Shown: positions 35,480-44,489 of the stretch, one piece after another
Layout: each line of letters opens with the position of its first letter
How positions within the stretch are numbered: position 1 is the stretch's first letter
From: JBBSDP01 sp963754335
GTDB lineage: Bacteria; Planctomycetota; Phycisphaerae; Tepidisphaerales; Tepidisphaeraceae
DNA length: 64,000 bases
Assembly (NCBI GenBank): GCA_963754335.1
Contig: CAVWFQ010000005.1
Coordinates: 434,001 to 498,000, forward strand
Reading direction: 5' to 3'
Position numbers and translations under genes: made by a program
Notes under the pieces: model-generated
The model's database searches: none
What the model was told of the DNA's origin: nothing
What the model saw: only the letters and a program-made list of their open reading frames with translations

Positions 35480-36036
35480 ATGAGAACTTTTCCCTGGTGC
35501 GGCGTCGTGGCTCTTTTTTGGGCTTCGGTGGCTGCAGCGAATCAGCCGCAGGTCTACGACGACGGTAAGTTCTTCAGTGACAAGACGATACTGCAAGCTG
35601 ACGGCATCCTCCAGCAGATTAGAACGGAATTTGGTAAAGACGTGGTCGTCGAAACGTTCGCCGCAATTCCCGAATCCCTTCGTGACGCTTATAAACAACA
35701 GGACCGCCGGGCGTTTTTTGAAAGTTGGCTGCGGAGCCGGGCACAGCACTATGGGGTAAATGGCGTGTTTATCCTGATTTGCCGAAATCCCGGCCGGCTT
35801 GAGCTGGAGCCGGGCGCCAGGACGCGGCAAGAGGCATTTACAATTACGGATCGCGATGATGCGGTGAAGCTCATCGCCGACGCATTTCGGAAAAAGGAAT
35901 TTGATCGTGGACTGATCGACGGGCTGAATCTGATCGAGCAGCGGATGAGCCGGAATCTCCGCACGGGTCGGAACCGCAAACGCAGCCGGCCCCGGGCCCA
36001 GCGACCCATCCGACAACCGAGCCGACGGGGACTTGA
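35480..36036 (+). CDS. TPM-domain protein, first copy
   Basis: Signal peptide (MRTFPWCGVVALFWASVAAA) then a TPM-fold domain: VYDDGKFFSDKTILQADGIL, FGKDVVVETFAAIPE, YGVNGVFILICRNPGRLELE and FDRGLIDGLNLIEQRM. TPM domains (YgcG/Psb32 type) occur in envelope proteins, some with phosphatase activity. GGAGG precedes the ATG at 35480. After about 35960 the open frame runs into the next gene without domain character; one missing base would give a Pro/Thr tail ending at 36036 (QTQPAPGPATHPTTEPTGT). It lacks the membrane helix and Gly tail of copy 2. Confidence 0.7.
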
Positions 36037-36069
36037 AACAATTCTCGAAACCAGAAAGCGAAATCTGTC

Positions 36070-37159
36070 ATGCTTTCAACAAGACTTCGGTTCCTCCCCC
36101 TGCTTCTGCTTGCGGCGGCCCTTGCGCTTCCCGCGCGAAACGCGTCGGCGGCAGTGTCCGACGGCGCGCATATTTTCGGCGCCGATGCAATCGCCCAGGC
36201 GGACTCGATCGACCGCGACATTCGCCAGCGACATGGGCTCGACTTCAACCTCGAGACGTTCGCCGCCGTCCCCGATGACGCGCGGCAGGATTTTGAGGCA
36301 AAGGGTAAGGCGAAATTCTTCGAGGACTGGGCGAATCAGCGCGCTACGCAAACCGGCACAAACGGCGTTTATACGCTCGTCTGCATGAAGCCCGGCCACA
36401 TTCAAATCTGGGTCGGCAACCACACACAACAGCGCGCATTCACATTGCAGGATCGCGGTCAGCTCGAGCAGATATTGGCTGCCGCCTTCAAAGCGAAAAA
36501 TTACGACAGCGGACTCACACAGGCCGCCCAATTTGTTCGCGATCGAATGGACGCGAATCTCGGCGCGGGCGGGAGCCAGTGGATCGACCGGCGGCTCTCC
36601 GCGCTACGGTGGCGGTGCGACGACCAACTACCCTGCAGGGCCAGGCGGCGGAATTCACATTGCCGCATGGCTTTGCCTGATCGTCGGCGTGATTGCGATC
36701 TTCGCCATCATCCGCGGGGTGCTCAATCGACCCAACATGACCGGTGGAGGCGGCTATCCGCCGCCGCCGGGATACCAGGGCGGTTCCTATCCCGGCGGAT
36801 TCACGCCCGGATATGGAGGTGGCGGCGGAGGCGGATTCGGCCGCGGATTGCTCGGTGGCATTCTCGGCGGTGTGCTCGGCGGAGCCGGCTACGACTGGTT
36901 ATCCGGGCGCGGTCGCGGCGGAGACTGGGGCGGTCAGTCGATGCCCCCGGGCGGCGGATACGATCCCAATACCGGCGCTCAGCTCCCCGGCGTTGACACC
37001 TCCGGCTCCAGCAGCGGCGCTGATTTCGACACCGGCGGATCCTCCGGCGGCTCTGACTTTGGCAGCGGCGCGGACTTCGGAGGAGGCGACTCCGGCGGTG
37101 GCGCCGATTTCGGCGGCGGAGGAGGAGACTCCGGCTCCTCCGGCGGCGGAGACTTCTAA
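36070..37159 (+). CDS. TPM-domain protein with membrane helix and Gly-rich tail, second copy (one frameshift)
   Basis: Signal peptide (LPLLLLAAALALPARNASA), TPM domain (AVSDGAHIFGADAIAQADSI, DFNLETFAAVPDDAR, TNGVYTLVCMKPGHIQIWVG), then after about 36570 in the next frame a membrane helix (IAAWLCLIVGVIAIFAIIRG) and a long Gly/Ser-rich tail ending GGGDSGSSGGGDF. One extra base near 36570 explains the switch. The layout signal-TPM-helix-Gly tail is that of YgcG-type proteins. It begins about 33 bases after copy 1; the pair likely forms one transcript. Confidence 0.75.
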
Positions 37160-37460
37160 CCCATCTCACTTCCTTATCGTTTAGCCGCCTCCGCTTGCGG
37201 GGCGCGTTGCGCGACTTATTGCGCAGCACGACCCAAGCGATGCTCGCCGAATTCTCAACGTTCAATCCCGTGCGCCGGGACTCAACTTTCAACGCTCAAT
37301 AAGAGAGGTTCTTCACACGTTGGAACTTGAACGTTGAAAGTTGGACGTTGAAACGTTCAATTGCAACCCGTCACGCCGCAAAACAGAGACCTACCCATTT
37401 CGCTTGCGTCCTCCGTTTCCCTCGCCACAATGTCCCGCTCAATCATCCCAGGAGGAAACC

Positions 37461-38985
37461 ATGCCCCATCTGCTCGGCATCGACATCGGAACCAGTGGCA
37501 CTAAGACGCTCATCTGCGACGAAAAGGGAAAAGTCCTCGCCACCGCGATGGCGGAGCATCCGATCTCGTCGCCGAAGCCCGGCTGGTCCGAGCAGAATCC
37601 ACTGGACTGGTGGAAGGCGACCATCGCCGCGACCAAATCGGTTTTGAAAAAGGCAAAGCTCAAAGCCGCGGATATCGGAGCGATCGGCTTGTCGGGCCAG
37701 ATGCATGGCTCGGTCTTCCTGGGAAGCGGGCCGAATCCGTTGCGGCCCGCGCTTCTCTGGAACGATCAGCGCACCGCCGAGCAATGCCGGCAGATCGAGG
37801 AAAAAGCCGGGAGCCGGGCAGCGCTGATCGATCTGGTGGCCAATCCCGCCCTGACCGGCTTCACCGCTCCCAAAATCCTCTGGGTGCGTCAGCACGAGCC
37901 GAAGGTTTACCAGCGCACGAAGCACATCCTGCTCCCCAAAGATTACATCCGCTTCCGCATGACCGGCGAATACGCCACCGAGGTCAGCGACGCGAGCGGG
38001 ACGCTGCTTCTCGATGTCGTGAATCGAAAGTGGTCCGACACACTTCTGGGCCTGCTCGAGATCGATCGGGCGCTCCTGCCAAGTCTGCACGAATCGCCGG
38101 AGGTGACTGGCGTCTTAAGTGACGAAGGTGCCGCGGCCCTCGGATTGAAGGCCGGCACCCCGGTCGTTGGCGGAGCGGGAGATCAGGCGGCCGGCGCAGT
38201 CGGAAACGGCATCGTCGCGCCGGGGATCGTCAGCGCGTCGCTTGGCACCAGCGGGGTCGTCTTCGCCCACAGCGACCAGCCCACGCGCGATCCGCACGGC
38301 CGGGTTCATACCATGTGTCACGCCGTTCCCGGAAAATGGTGCGTCTTCGGATGCATGCTGTCGGCGGGGGGAAGCTTCCAATGGCTGCGCAATCAGCTTG
38401 GCTCATCGGAAGTGGCCGCGGCGAAAAAGCGAAAGATCGATCCGTACGAATTGCTCGTCGAACGCGCCAGGCGGCCCCGCCGGGCTCGGAGGGGCTTTTC
38501 TTTCTTCCGTATCTGACGGGCGAGCGGTGTCCGCATCCGGATCCCAGCGCCCGGGGCGGATGGATCGGCCTCACCAGCCGCACCACGCGCGACATGCTGA
38601 TCCGCTCGCTGATGGAAGGGGTCACCTTCGGCATGCGCGACGCGTTGGAAATCATGCGGCAGATGGAGATCCCCATCACGCAGGTGCGCGCCTCCGGCGG
38701 CGGCGCCGCAGCGCGTTCTGGCGACAGCTTCAGGCGGATATCTACAACCTGCCGATCGTTCTCACCAACGCCGCCGAAGGGCCCGCGTACGGAGTCGCCT
38801 TGCTCGCGGGAGTGGGAGCCGGCGTCTGGTCGAGTGTCGAAGAGGCGTGCAAGACGTCGATCAAACAAACCGCGAAGATCTCTCCTTCGAAGAAGTCGGC
38901 AAGTTTCTACGGTCGCTATTTCAAGACCTACGGGAAGCTTTACTTCGATCTCAAGAGCCGCTTCGAGGAAATCGCGGGGTTGTGA
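37461..38985 (+). CDS. xylB: Xylulokinase (FGGY family), two frameshifts
   Basis: An FGGY sugar kinase phosphorylating D-xylulose, entering the pentose phosphate pathway. AGGAGG precedes the ATG at 37461. Visible motifs: LLGIDIGTSGTKTLICDEKG, GLSGQMHGSVFLG, LWNDQRTAEQC, TPVVGGAGDQAAGAVGNG and ASLGTSGVVFAHSD. The C-terminal half continues after about 38475 (EGLFFLPYLTGERCPHPDP, GWIGLTSRTTRDMLIRSLME) and after about 38715 (QADIYNLPIVLTNAAEGPAY, GVALLAGVGAGVW) in the two other frames. Two missing bases restore about 508 residues, the normal length for XylB. Convergent with rsmG. Confidence 0.85.
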
Positions 38986-39028
38986 GGGTAAACCCGCGCG
39001 CAGCTCGACGTTCAATGCGCCTCGGAGC

Positions 39029-39735
39029 TCACGCAATCGGCCGGTTCTTCGCCAGCGACGGCGGGCGCGGATACGCGCGGATCGGTCCGGCCCATTTTCC
39101 GGAATCATAACAATCACGTGCCCCTCCGCCCCGGGCAGATGAACCGGATGAATCTCCGGCGTTCCGCCGCTCAGGAAACGGACCGCCCGCTGGGCCGCCT
39201 TGATCTCGTCGGCGGCGCGGGGGCCTTTCATGGCCAGCACCATCCCCCCCTTCCGCACCAGGGGAAGCGTGTATTCGGCGAGCCAGTCGAGCGTCCCGAC
39301 GGCGCGGGCCACGGCTACATCGAAAGTCTCACGCTGCGCCGATCGGCCGATCTCTTCAGCGCGCTGGTCGCTCACCTGGACATGGCCCAGGCCCAACTCT
39401 GAAGTAGCATGGCGGAGAAAGACGGCCTTTTTCTTCGTCGATTCGATGAGGAGCACTTTGGCATCAGGCCGGGCGATGGCCAGGGGGATGCCGGGAACGC
39501 CACCGCCGCTTCCGACGTCGGCAAGACGATGCTCGCCCTTTGGCAGGAAAGGAAGAATCGTCAGCGCGTCGGCGACATGCAGTCGCTCGGCCTCGGCGCG
39601 ATCGGTGATCCGCGTGAGGTTCATCGTCTGATTGGCGAGAAGCAGCAGATCCAGGTAACGCGAAAGCTGGGCGTGCTGTTCGGGCGAGAGCGAGATCGAG
39701 GCGGCATCTGCGAGGCTTTGCCAGAGGTCATTCAT
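39029..39735 (-). CDS. rsmG: 16S rRNA (guanine-527-N7)-methyltransferase RsmG, C-terminal frameshift
   Basis: Class I methyltransferase with HVADALTILPFLPKGEHRLADV, the SAM loop VGSGGGVPGIPLAIARP, SKKKA-type motif (IESTKKKAVFLRHATSELGL), and GGTPEIHPVHLPGAEGHVIV. The frame continues to 38230 without domain character, but one missing base near 39095 gives the expected RsmG ending (IRAYPRPPSLAKNRPIA) and a stop at 39029, giving about 236 residues. Start at 39735 (MNDLWQSLADAASISLS). RsmG methylates G527 of 16S rRNA; loss gives low-level streptomycin resistance in other bacteria. Confidence 0.85.
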
Positions 39736-39776
39736 GGAGTTGTAACAACTGTACTCTATCCTGGTAGCCAGTAGTG

Positions 39777-40667
39777 ATGAGCCATGCGAGTCGCGGGCAA
39801 CGAATTGCATCGATCAGCACCCCTTCGTTTATCGTTGCAATCTTTGGGATGGTAGTGACGTCACTCATGGGAAATGCACCGGGCACCGACCCGGTGGCTA
39901 ACGAATGGCCGCAGTGGCGCGGACCCAATCGTGACGGAATGGTTCTTGCCGGTCCTCGGCTGGCCAATGCGTTTTCACCCTCGGGGCCGAAACTGCTCTG
40001 GAAAACCAGCTACGGCGATGCGATGCAGGCCAAGAACGGCGGATCCTGCACGCCTGTTGTCGCCGGCGGAAAGGTCATTCTCTATCTCAATCCCCGGCCC
40101 TTCACGCCCAAAAAACTCATCACACTCGAATACCTCACCCGATGGGGCTGGGACGGCGACCTGCCGGCAAATGTTGCCACACGTCTCGAAGAATCGGGTT
40201 TGACCTGTTTCGACGCGCAGACCGGCGCGGAGCTTTGGAAGAGCAACGCGATGGGCGGGCGCTACGACTGGGGCAACACGGTCATGCCATGGACGAAGGA
40301 GAGGACAACCTATGTCATCGGCGGCAACGGCAAATGCGTGAATCTTGAAACCGGCAAGACGGTCTGGACCGCGCCGAAGATGACCCAATCGTGCGTATCG
40401 CCAACGATCTGCGGCGATAGCGCCGTTTTCTTCGGCGAAAAGCTTCAGATGTATCAATTATCGCCAACGGCCGCGGTGCAAAGCTGGGCGATTGCGGGAA
40501 GGAGTGGCGACCGTGTTTCCGGGCCGATCTTTTACCAGGATGCGGTATACACCAGCGCGATGGGCGGCACGCGCTGCGTGGATCGCAAGAGCGGCCAGGT
40601 ACGCTGGGAGGAACCCCAGCTTCATCAACTGGATTGCGTGGCGTGTTACGATCTGGCGGCACACTGA
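39777..40667 (+). CDS. PQQ-like (outer-membrane) beta-propeller protein, C-terminally truncated
   Basis: After a signal-like N-terminus, blades read WPQWRGPNRDGMVLAG, PKLLWKTSYGDAMQAKNGGS, GGKVILYLNPRPFTP, CFDAQTGAELWKS, CVNLETGKTVWTAPK and CVDRKSGQVRWEEPQL. These are PQQ-binding-like propeller blades common in planctomycete exported proteins. It stops at 40667 after about 296 residues, whereas these proteins normally run to 400 or more, so one or two blades are missing. The long inverted-repeat element at 40759 begins about 90 bases on and may have truncated it. Confidence 0.75.
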   Translation: MSHASRGQRIASISTPSFIVAIFGMVVTSLMGNAPGTDPVANEWPQWRGPNRDGMVLAGPRLANAFSPSGPKLLWKTSYGDAMQAKNGGSCTPVVAGGKVILYLNPRPFTPKKLITLEYLTRWGWDGDLPANVATRLEESGLTCFDAQTGAELWKSNAMGGRYDWGNTVMPWTKERTTYVIGGNGKCVNLETGKTVWTAPKMTQSCVSPTICGDSAVFFGEKLQMYQLSPTAAVQSWAIAGRSGDRVSGPIFYQDAVYTSAMGGTRCVDRKSGQVRWEEPQLHQLDCVACYDLAAH

Positions 40668-40758
40668 TTTGAGCAGCCCGGCAAGGCCGACAGTTGGTTT
40701 CAAGCTCTTTCGCAAGTCGGCGCAGGTGGGGCGACTCATGTCTCTTTAGCCCAAAGTT

Positions 40759-41386
40759 GTGCGGCGCTCGATTTGAATGTAAAGGCGCAGAGGCAGGGGC
40801 TTCGCCCCCGCGCCCCCAGTCGGGGGCGGTCCCCCGACACCCCTGAAATGCAGCTTCGCAATGTGGAAACCGCAGTTGCAACGGCCGCACCATGCTCGTC
40901 GGAGTACCGACTTGCGCGTGGTACGTCCGCCGCGACTGCGGGCGATGAGAAACGCTCCGCGAAGGAACTGTCGTGCCAGGTGATTTTGCCTCTCGCCGAG
41001 TGGCGAACGAGAGGCAAAATCAACGTGCGGGGGGGGAGCTGGCAGGGTGGGCTCGGCTCACCTTCTTCGTGCCTGTGGTGGGCTAATCCAGCCAGGGCCA
41101 CCCTGCGAATCTCCACTCCATTGTTTTTGCCTCGAATTTCATCTCCTCAATTCGAGGCAAAAACCTCGGGTCCGAAGGTCGTTCGCGGAGCGTTCCATCC
41201 TCGCCCGCGGCAGTGAGGGGCGTGACACGCGCAGGCGGTACTCCGACGAGCATGGCACGACACTCGCCGCCGCGGCTTCCTTTTCGCGTAGCTGCATTTG
41301 GGGGTTCGGGGACCACCTCGGGGCGGGGGTGCGGGGGGCAGCCAGCCCCTGCCTCTGCGACTTTGCATTTCAATCGAGCGCCACAC
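40759..41386. repeat. 628-bp nested inverted-repeat element
   Basis: Outer arms of 205 bases (40759-40963 and 41182-41386) are inverted copies at roughly 75-80 percent identity. Their best-matched blocks are GGCGCTCGATT near the ends, CGCAGAGGCAGGGGCT, CATGCTCGTCGGAGTACCG and ACGCTCCGCGAA. Inside, in mirror order, are a hairpin (40982-41021, GATTTTGCCTCTCG arm), a diverged family A palindrome (41041-41106) and a second hairpin (41123-41164, TTTTTGCCTCGAA arm). No coding capacity is convincing. It resembles a MITE or a composite palindrome rather than an IS. Confidence 0.75.
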
Positions 41387-41404
41387 GATGAGCGATCACC
41401 ACGC

Positions 41405-41635
41405 TTATTGCTGCGTCGTTGAGCTACGAACTTGCTTCGCCCATCCCGCAACAAGCTCGAGGTTGAAGTCTGGCCAATCGCGACCGACCCAACTGATCGA
41501 CAGTCGCACGATAGTTCTGCGAATTTTCTCAATTTCCGGGTCCGGATAATGAGTGGCGAGATATCGATGATGATCCGTGCCTCCGACGCGGCTTTTCAGC
41601 ATCACCAGGCGGTCGAGAAAGTCGGCGAATTCCAT
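41405..41635 (-). CDS. Small hypothetical protein
   Basis: About 76 residues starting MEFADFLDRLVMLKSR, with HHRYLATHYPDPEIEKIRRT and LSISWVGRDWPDFNLELVAG. The composition is protein-like and helical, but no family is recognised and no strong ribosome site is seen. The frame is open to a GTG at 41656. It abuts the inverted-repeat element, so it may be a remnant of a larger gene. Confidence 0.4.
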   Translation of the reverse strand: MEFADFLDRLVMLKSRVGGTDHHRYLATHYPDPEIEKIRRTIVRLSISWVGRDWPDFNLELVAGWAKQVRSSTTQQ

Positions 41636-41680
41636 GCGCCAGTTATCGTTGGTCACGATCGGTCCCGTACCCTCGGAAGA

Positions 41681-42556
41681 TCAAGCTTCCCCATATGTCA
41701 GCGCCTCGAAATGATGCGGCGACTTGTAAACCTGCGTCCAGTCGATCGCGTCGGTGGAGCGCAGCAACCGACCGCGCCAGGCGGAGCCAACAAAAACGCC
41801 ATTACCCCACGTCGCCGTCAGCGGCCCATCGTGGTTGTCCTGGCGGGTCCAATGCTCGCCGCCCTCGGAGAAGAAGGTCGCGCCCTGTCCGACGGCGACG
41901 AAGCGATCGCCGGCCCAGAGGATCGAGTTGAGGTGTTCCCCTTCCTCGCCGAGCTGGCGGTTGGACCAGGCGATTCCATCGCGGGTGCTCATTCGCAGGC
42001 CGTTGAGTCCGACGCCGACGAAGAGGCCGTTGCCGAAGGCAACGTCAACGAGCGTATCGATCGCCTTCACGTCCGGGGCATCGGACCAGTTGCGGCCGTC
42101 GGGGGAGGCGGCGCGTCGGCCCCGGTCGCCGACGCCGACAAATTTTCCATCGCCAAACGCGATGCGGCGGATCATATTCTTGCCGCTGATTGGGATGACA
42201 TCGCTCAATTGAATTCCGTCGGGGCTGGTGACGACGAAAGGCTGCGAATTCCCGACGCCGCCCGGATCGCCGCCGGCGGCGAAAAAAAGGTCGTGGCCGA
42301 AGACCGCGGCGCGAACGTAGGCGGAATATTTGGCGTCGTGAATCTGCGTTGTCCAGGTGACGCCGTCGGCGGTGGAGGCGTAGAGGTTGTCCCCGCCAAA
42401 GCTGCCGACGGCGATCCAGTGGCCGTTGCCGAATGCCGCGGCGCGATAGATCTCGCCGTCCCGGCTGAGAATCAGGTTTTTCCAGTCGATTCCGTTTTCA
42501 GAGACGACCCGCTGTCCGAATTGGCCGGCGGCGAGGAAGAGTCGGGTGGAAGGCAT
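41681..42556 (-). CDS. Repeat beta-propeller protein (Asp-box/BNR-like)
   Basis: About 291 residues made of repeated strands of the form FGNGxFVGVG followed by S-x-D-G-x-x-W: STADGVTW, SPDGRNW, STRDGIAW, SEGGEHW, STDAIDW. This is an Asp-box-like propeller. The ATG at 42556 (MPSTRLFLAAGQFGQRVVS) is the sensible start; the frame is open further to 42697 only because it reads through the family E palindrome. No signal peptide is seen with this start. Function unknown; it follows the DUF1552 genes on the same strand. Confidence 0.7.
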   Translation of the reverse strand: MPSTRLFLAAGQFGQRVVSENGIDWKNLILSRDGEIYRAAAFGNGHWIAVGSFGGDNLYASTADGVTWTTQIHDAKYSAYVRAAVFGHDLFFAAGGDPGGVGNSQPFVVTSPDGIQLSDVIPISGKNMIRRIAFGDGKFVGVGDRGRRAASPDGRNWSDAPDVKAIDTLVDVAFGNGLFVGVGLNGLRMSTRDGIAWSNRQLGEEGEHLNSILWAGDRFVAVGQGATFFSEGGEHWTRQDNHDGPLTATWGNGVFVGSAWRGRLLRSTDAIDWTQVYKSPHHFEALTYGEA

Positions 42557-42609
42557 GGGGGTCAGGGGTCGCGAATTACACCATTCATCAGATTGATGAA
42601 GCGTTCCTG

Positions 42610-42678
42610 GTGTAGCCGGTGAGCTTGCTCGCCGTCTTCTTTTTCCGAACATACGGCGAGCAAGCTCGCCGGCTACAC
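42610..42678. repeat. REP-like palindrome, family E (GTGTAGCCGG)
   Basis: Perfect or near-perfect 26-base arms (42610-42635 and 42653-42678), beginning GTGTAGCCGGTGAGCTTGCT, around a 17-base loop. Each arm contains a smaller GAGC..GCTC hairpin. It lies between the propeller gene and the first DUF1552 gene. Confidence 0.85.
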
Positions 42679-42697
42679 GGGGAACGCGCCATAACAA

Positions 42698-44159
42698 TCA
42701 CACCAACCCCGGCAACCGACCCCCATATGCCGCGTGTTCGGCGGTGGCGCTGTCCCCGAATCGGTCGGTTTTCACGCCCATGCGGTTGAGCATTTCGACG
42801 TAGAGATTCGAGACGGGTGTCTGTTCCTGGTAGACGAGCTGGCGACCGGTTTTGAGTGAGCCGCCGGCCTTTCCTGCGAGGAGGATCGGGTAATCATTGC
42901 GGCCATGGCCGCCGTCGGCCATGTAGGAGGTGTACATCAGCATTGTGTTGTCTAGGAGCGACGAGCCGCCCTCATCGATCGACTTCATCTTCCGAACCAT
43001 CTCCGCGAAAAGCTGCGTGTACCAGGCGTGAATCTGGCGGCAGGCCTCGCGGGCAATCGGGTCGGCATCTTCGACGCGGCCGGCGTTTCCCTGGTGCTCG
43101 AGCGTGTGGGAGTGCCGCTCGTAGCCGACCGTCACCACGCCGGGGAAAAGCGCCTCATCGCTGCCGGCCGATAAGGTCACCACGCGCGTCGTGTCGGTCT
43201 GGAGGGCGAGGATCATCAGATCCGCCAGCAGGCGGATGTAATCCTGGTGGCGGTCGGGATCCTGTTCGACGGGGTCGGTAATTTTCCAGATGGAAGTGCC
43301 GGGCGCGGGCAGGTGATCGGGAAGATTGAGCCGGGATGGGCCCGGCGAAGCCGCGTCCATCACCTCGATGCGCTGCCGCGCCTCGGCGAAGTCCACCCGC
43401 TTCTCGACCGACCGGACGGAATCCAGGTATTCATCGAGTCTGCGTTGATCGTTGCGTCCGAGTTTTCCGCGCAGGTCGCTGGCGTCGTTCAAGACCAGAT
43501 CCAGCACGCTCCGGTCGCGCGAATCGGCACGGGCGCTGTTGCGCACCGAATCGGCAATCATCGCCGGCGTGCGATGCGACCAGTTCGGAACGACCGGCTT
43601 GCGGCCGCGGAACATGCGCTCGAACACCAGCCGTGGATTGGATTCGAACGGAACGGGCTGGTCTGGCGCGGAAGCAGAAATGCTTGCCGCCGCTCTCGAG
43701 ACCCATTTCCAGCGACGGCAGGAACGTGTCATCTCCAACCGCCTGGGCCACAGCCTGATCGACCGAGACGGCCCCGATCATTTTGCCGGCGATCTTGCGG
43801 ACCTGCTCGGCGCCGGTCAGGTGAAGCATCGCGCAATGGTCGTGGGCATTCACCCCTTCGCCGCGGCCGTTGTGCGAAAGGCCGGATATCAGGAGAAGAT
43901 CATCCTTGCAGAAATCCAGCGGACGCAGGATCGAAGGAAGCTTCGTGAGCGGCCCGGCCTGCTTCATCCGCCATGATTCGATGACGGTGCCGCCGGTGAC
44001 GGTGAAGATCGCCATGCGCAGCGGCGGCTTGGCGACTTCGCCAGTTGCGCCCAGCGCGCTGAGCGGCGCTGCGACGGATTCGAGGAGTGGCAACGCCACC
44101 AGCGCACCCGCGCCGCGCAGGACTGAGCGACGGGAAAGTTGACCGGGTGAGCGAATCAT
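42698..44159 (-). CDS. DUF1552 protein, copy A (one frameshift)
   Basis: Tat leader (SRRSVLRGAGALVALPLLES) then the DUF1552 domain: RMAIFTVTGGTVIESWRMKQ, LLISGLSHNGRGEGVNAHDH, FRGRKPVVPNWSHRTPAMIA, DEYLDSVRSVEKRVDFAEAR, TRVVTLSAGSDEALFPGVVT and SSLLDNTMLMYTSYMADGGH. DUF1552 proteins are exported planctomycete proteins usually found beside DUF1592 cytochrome-type proteins, as here. The frame switches near 43665 (FCFRA to PDQPVPFESN). About 486 residues after repair. It is a tandem duplicate of the copy at 44490-45954, with C-termini that are almost identical. Confidence 0.82.
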
Positions 44160-44282
44160 GGTGTCAGTGCATCTTACGTCGCAAGCGGAGAAGCGTTAAT
44201 GATGACCAGACTCTAACCACTATCCTCAATGTTCTTAGCTCTCCACTAAAAAGCGGATTCACCACCGATCGCCACGTCTTTT

Positions 44283-44465
44283 CGTGGCATGGGCATCCTG
44301 CCCGTGGCCGCGGTACTCCGCGGCAATCGGTGGACTCCACCGATCCAGCAAGAGCGAAGCGTTCTTTTTCCCCGAAAACAAAGAACGCTGCGCTCGTGCT
44401 GTTCTCGGTCGAGTACGACCGAGCCGGCGTGAGTACACGCCGCACGGGCTGGAAGCCCGTGCCAC
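44283..44465. repeat. Seven-hairpin element with overall dyad symmetry
   Basis: Family B units end it (44288-44306 and 44443-44461). Between them lie CCGCGG-TACT-CCGCGG (44308-44323), ATCGGTGG-ACT-CCACCGAT (44326-44344), a long central hairpin (44353-44394, AGCGAAGCGTTCTTT paired with AAAGAACGCTGCGCT), CTCGGTCG-AGT-CGACCGAG-like (44404-44423) and CGGCGTG-AGT-CACGCCG-like (44425-44442). The triloops are ACT on the left and AGT on the right, so the whole element is a mirrored set. It separates the two DUF1552 genes. Confidence 0.85.
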
Positions 44466-44489
44466 TGGAGTTCTGAAACCACTTCTAAA

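Noticed and set aside
37255..37370. Possible CRISPR-like repeats (AACGTTCAA, AACTTTCAACG units) before xylB
   Set aside because: The units are short, in both orientations and unevenly spaced, without spacers of constant length; they look like a degenerate intergenic repeat.
38230..39028. Open frame on the minus strand extending rsmG beyond 39029 to a total of 526 residues
   Set aside because: It is antisense to xylB, loses RsmG character after about 39095, and a one-base correction gives the expected RsmG C-terminus and stop.
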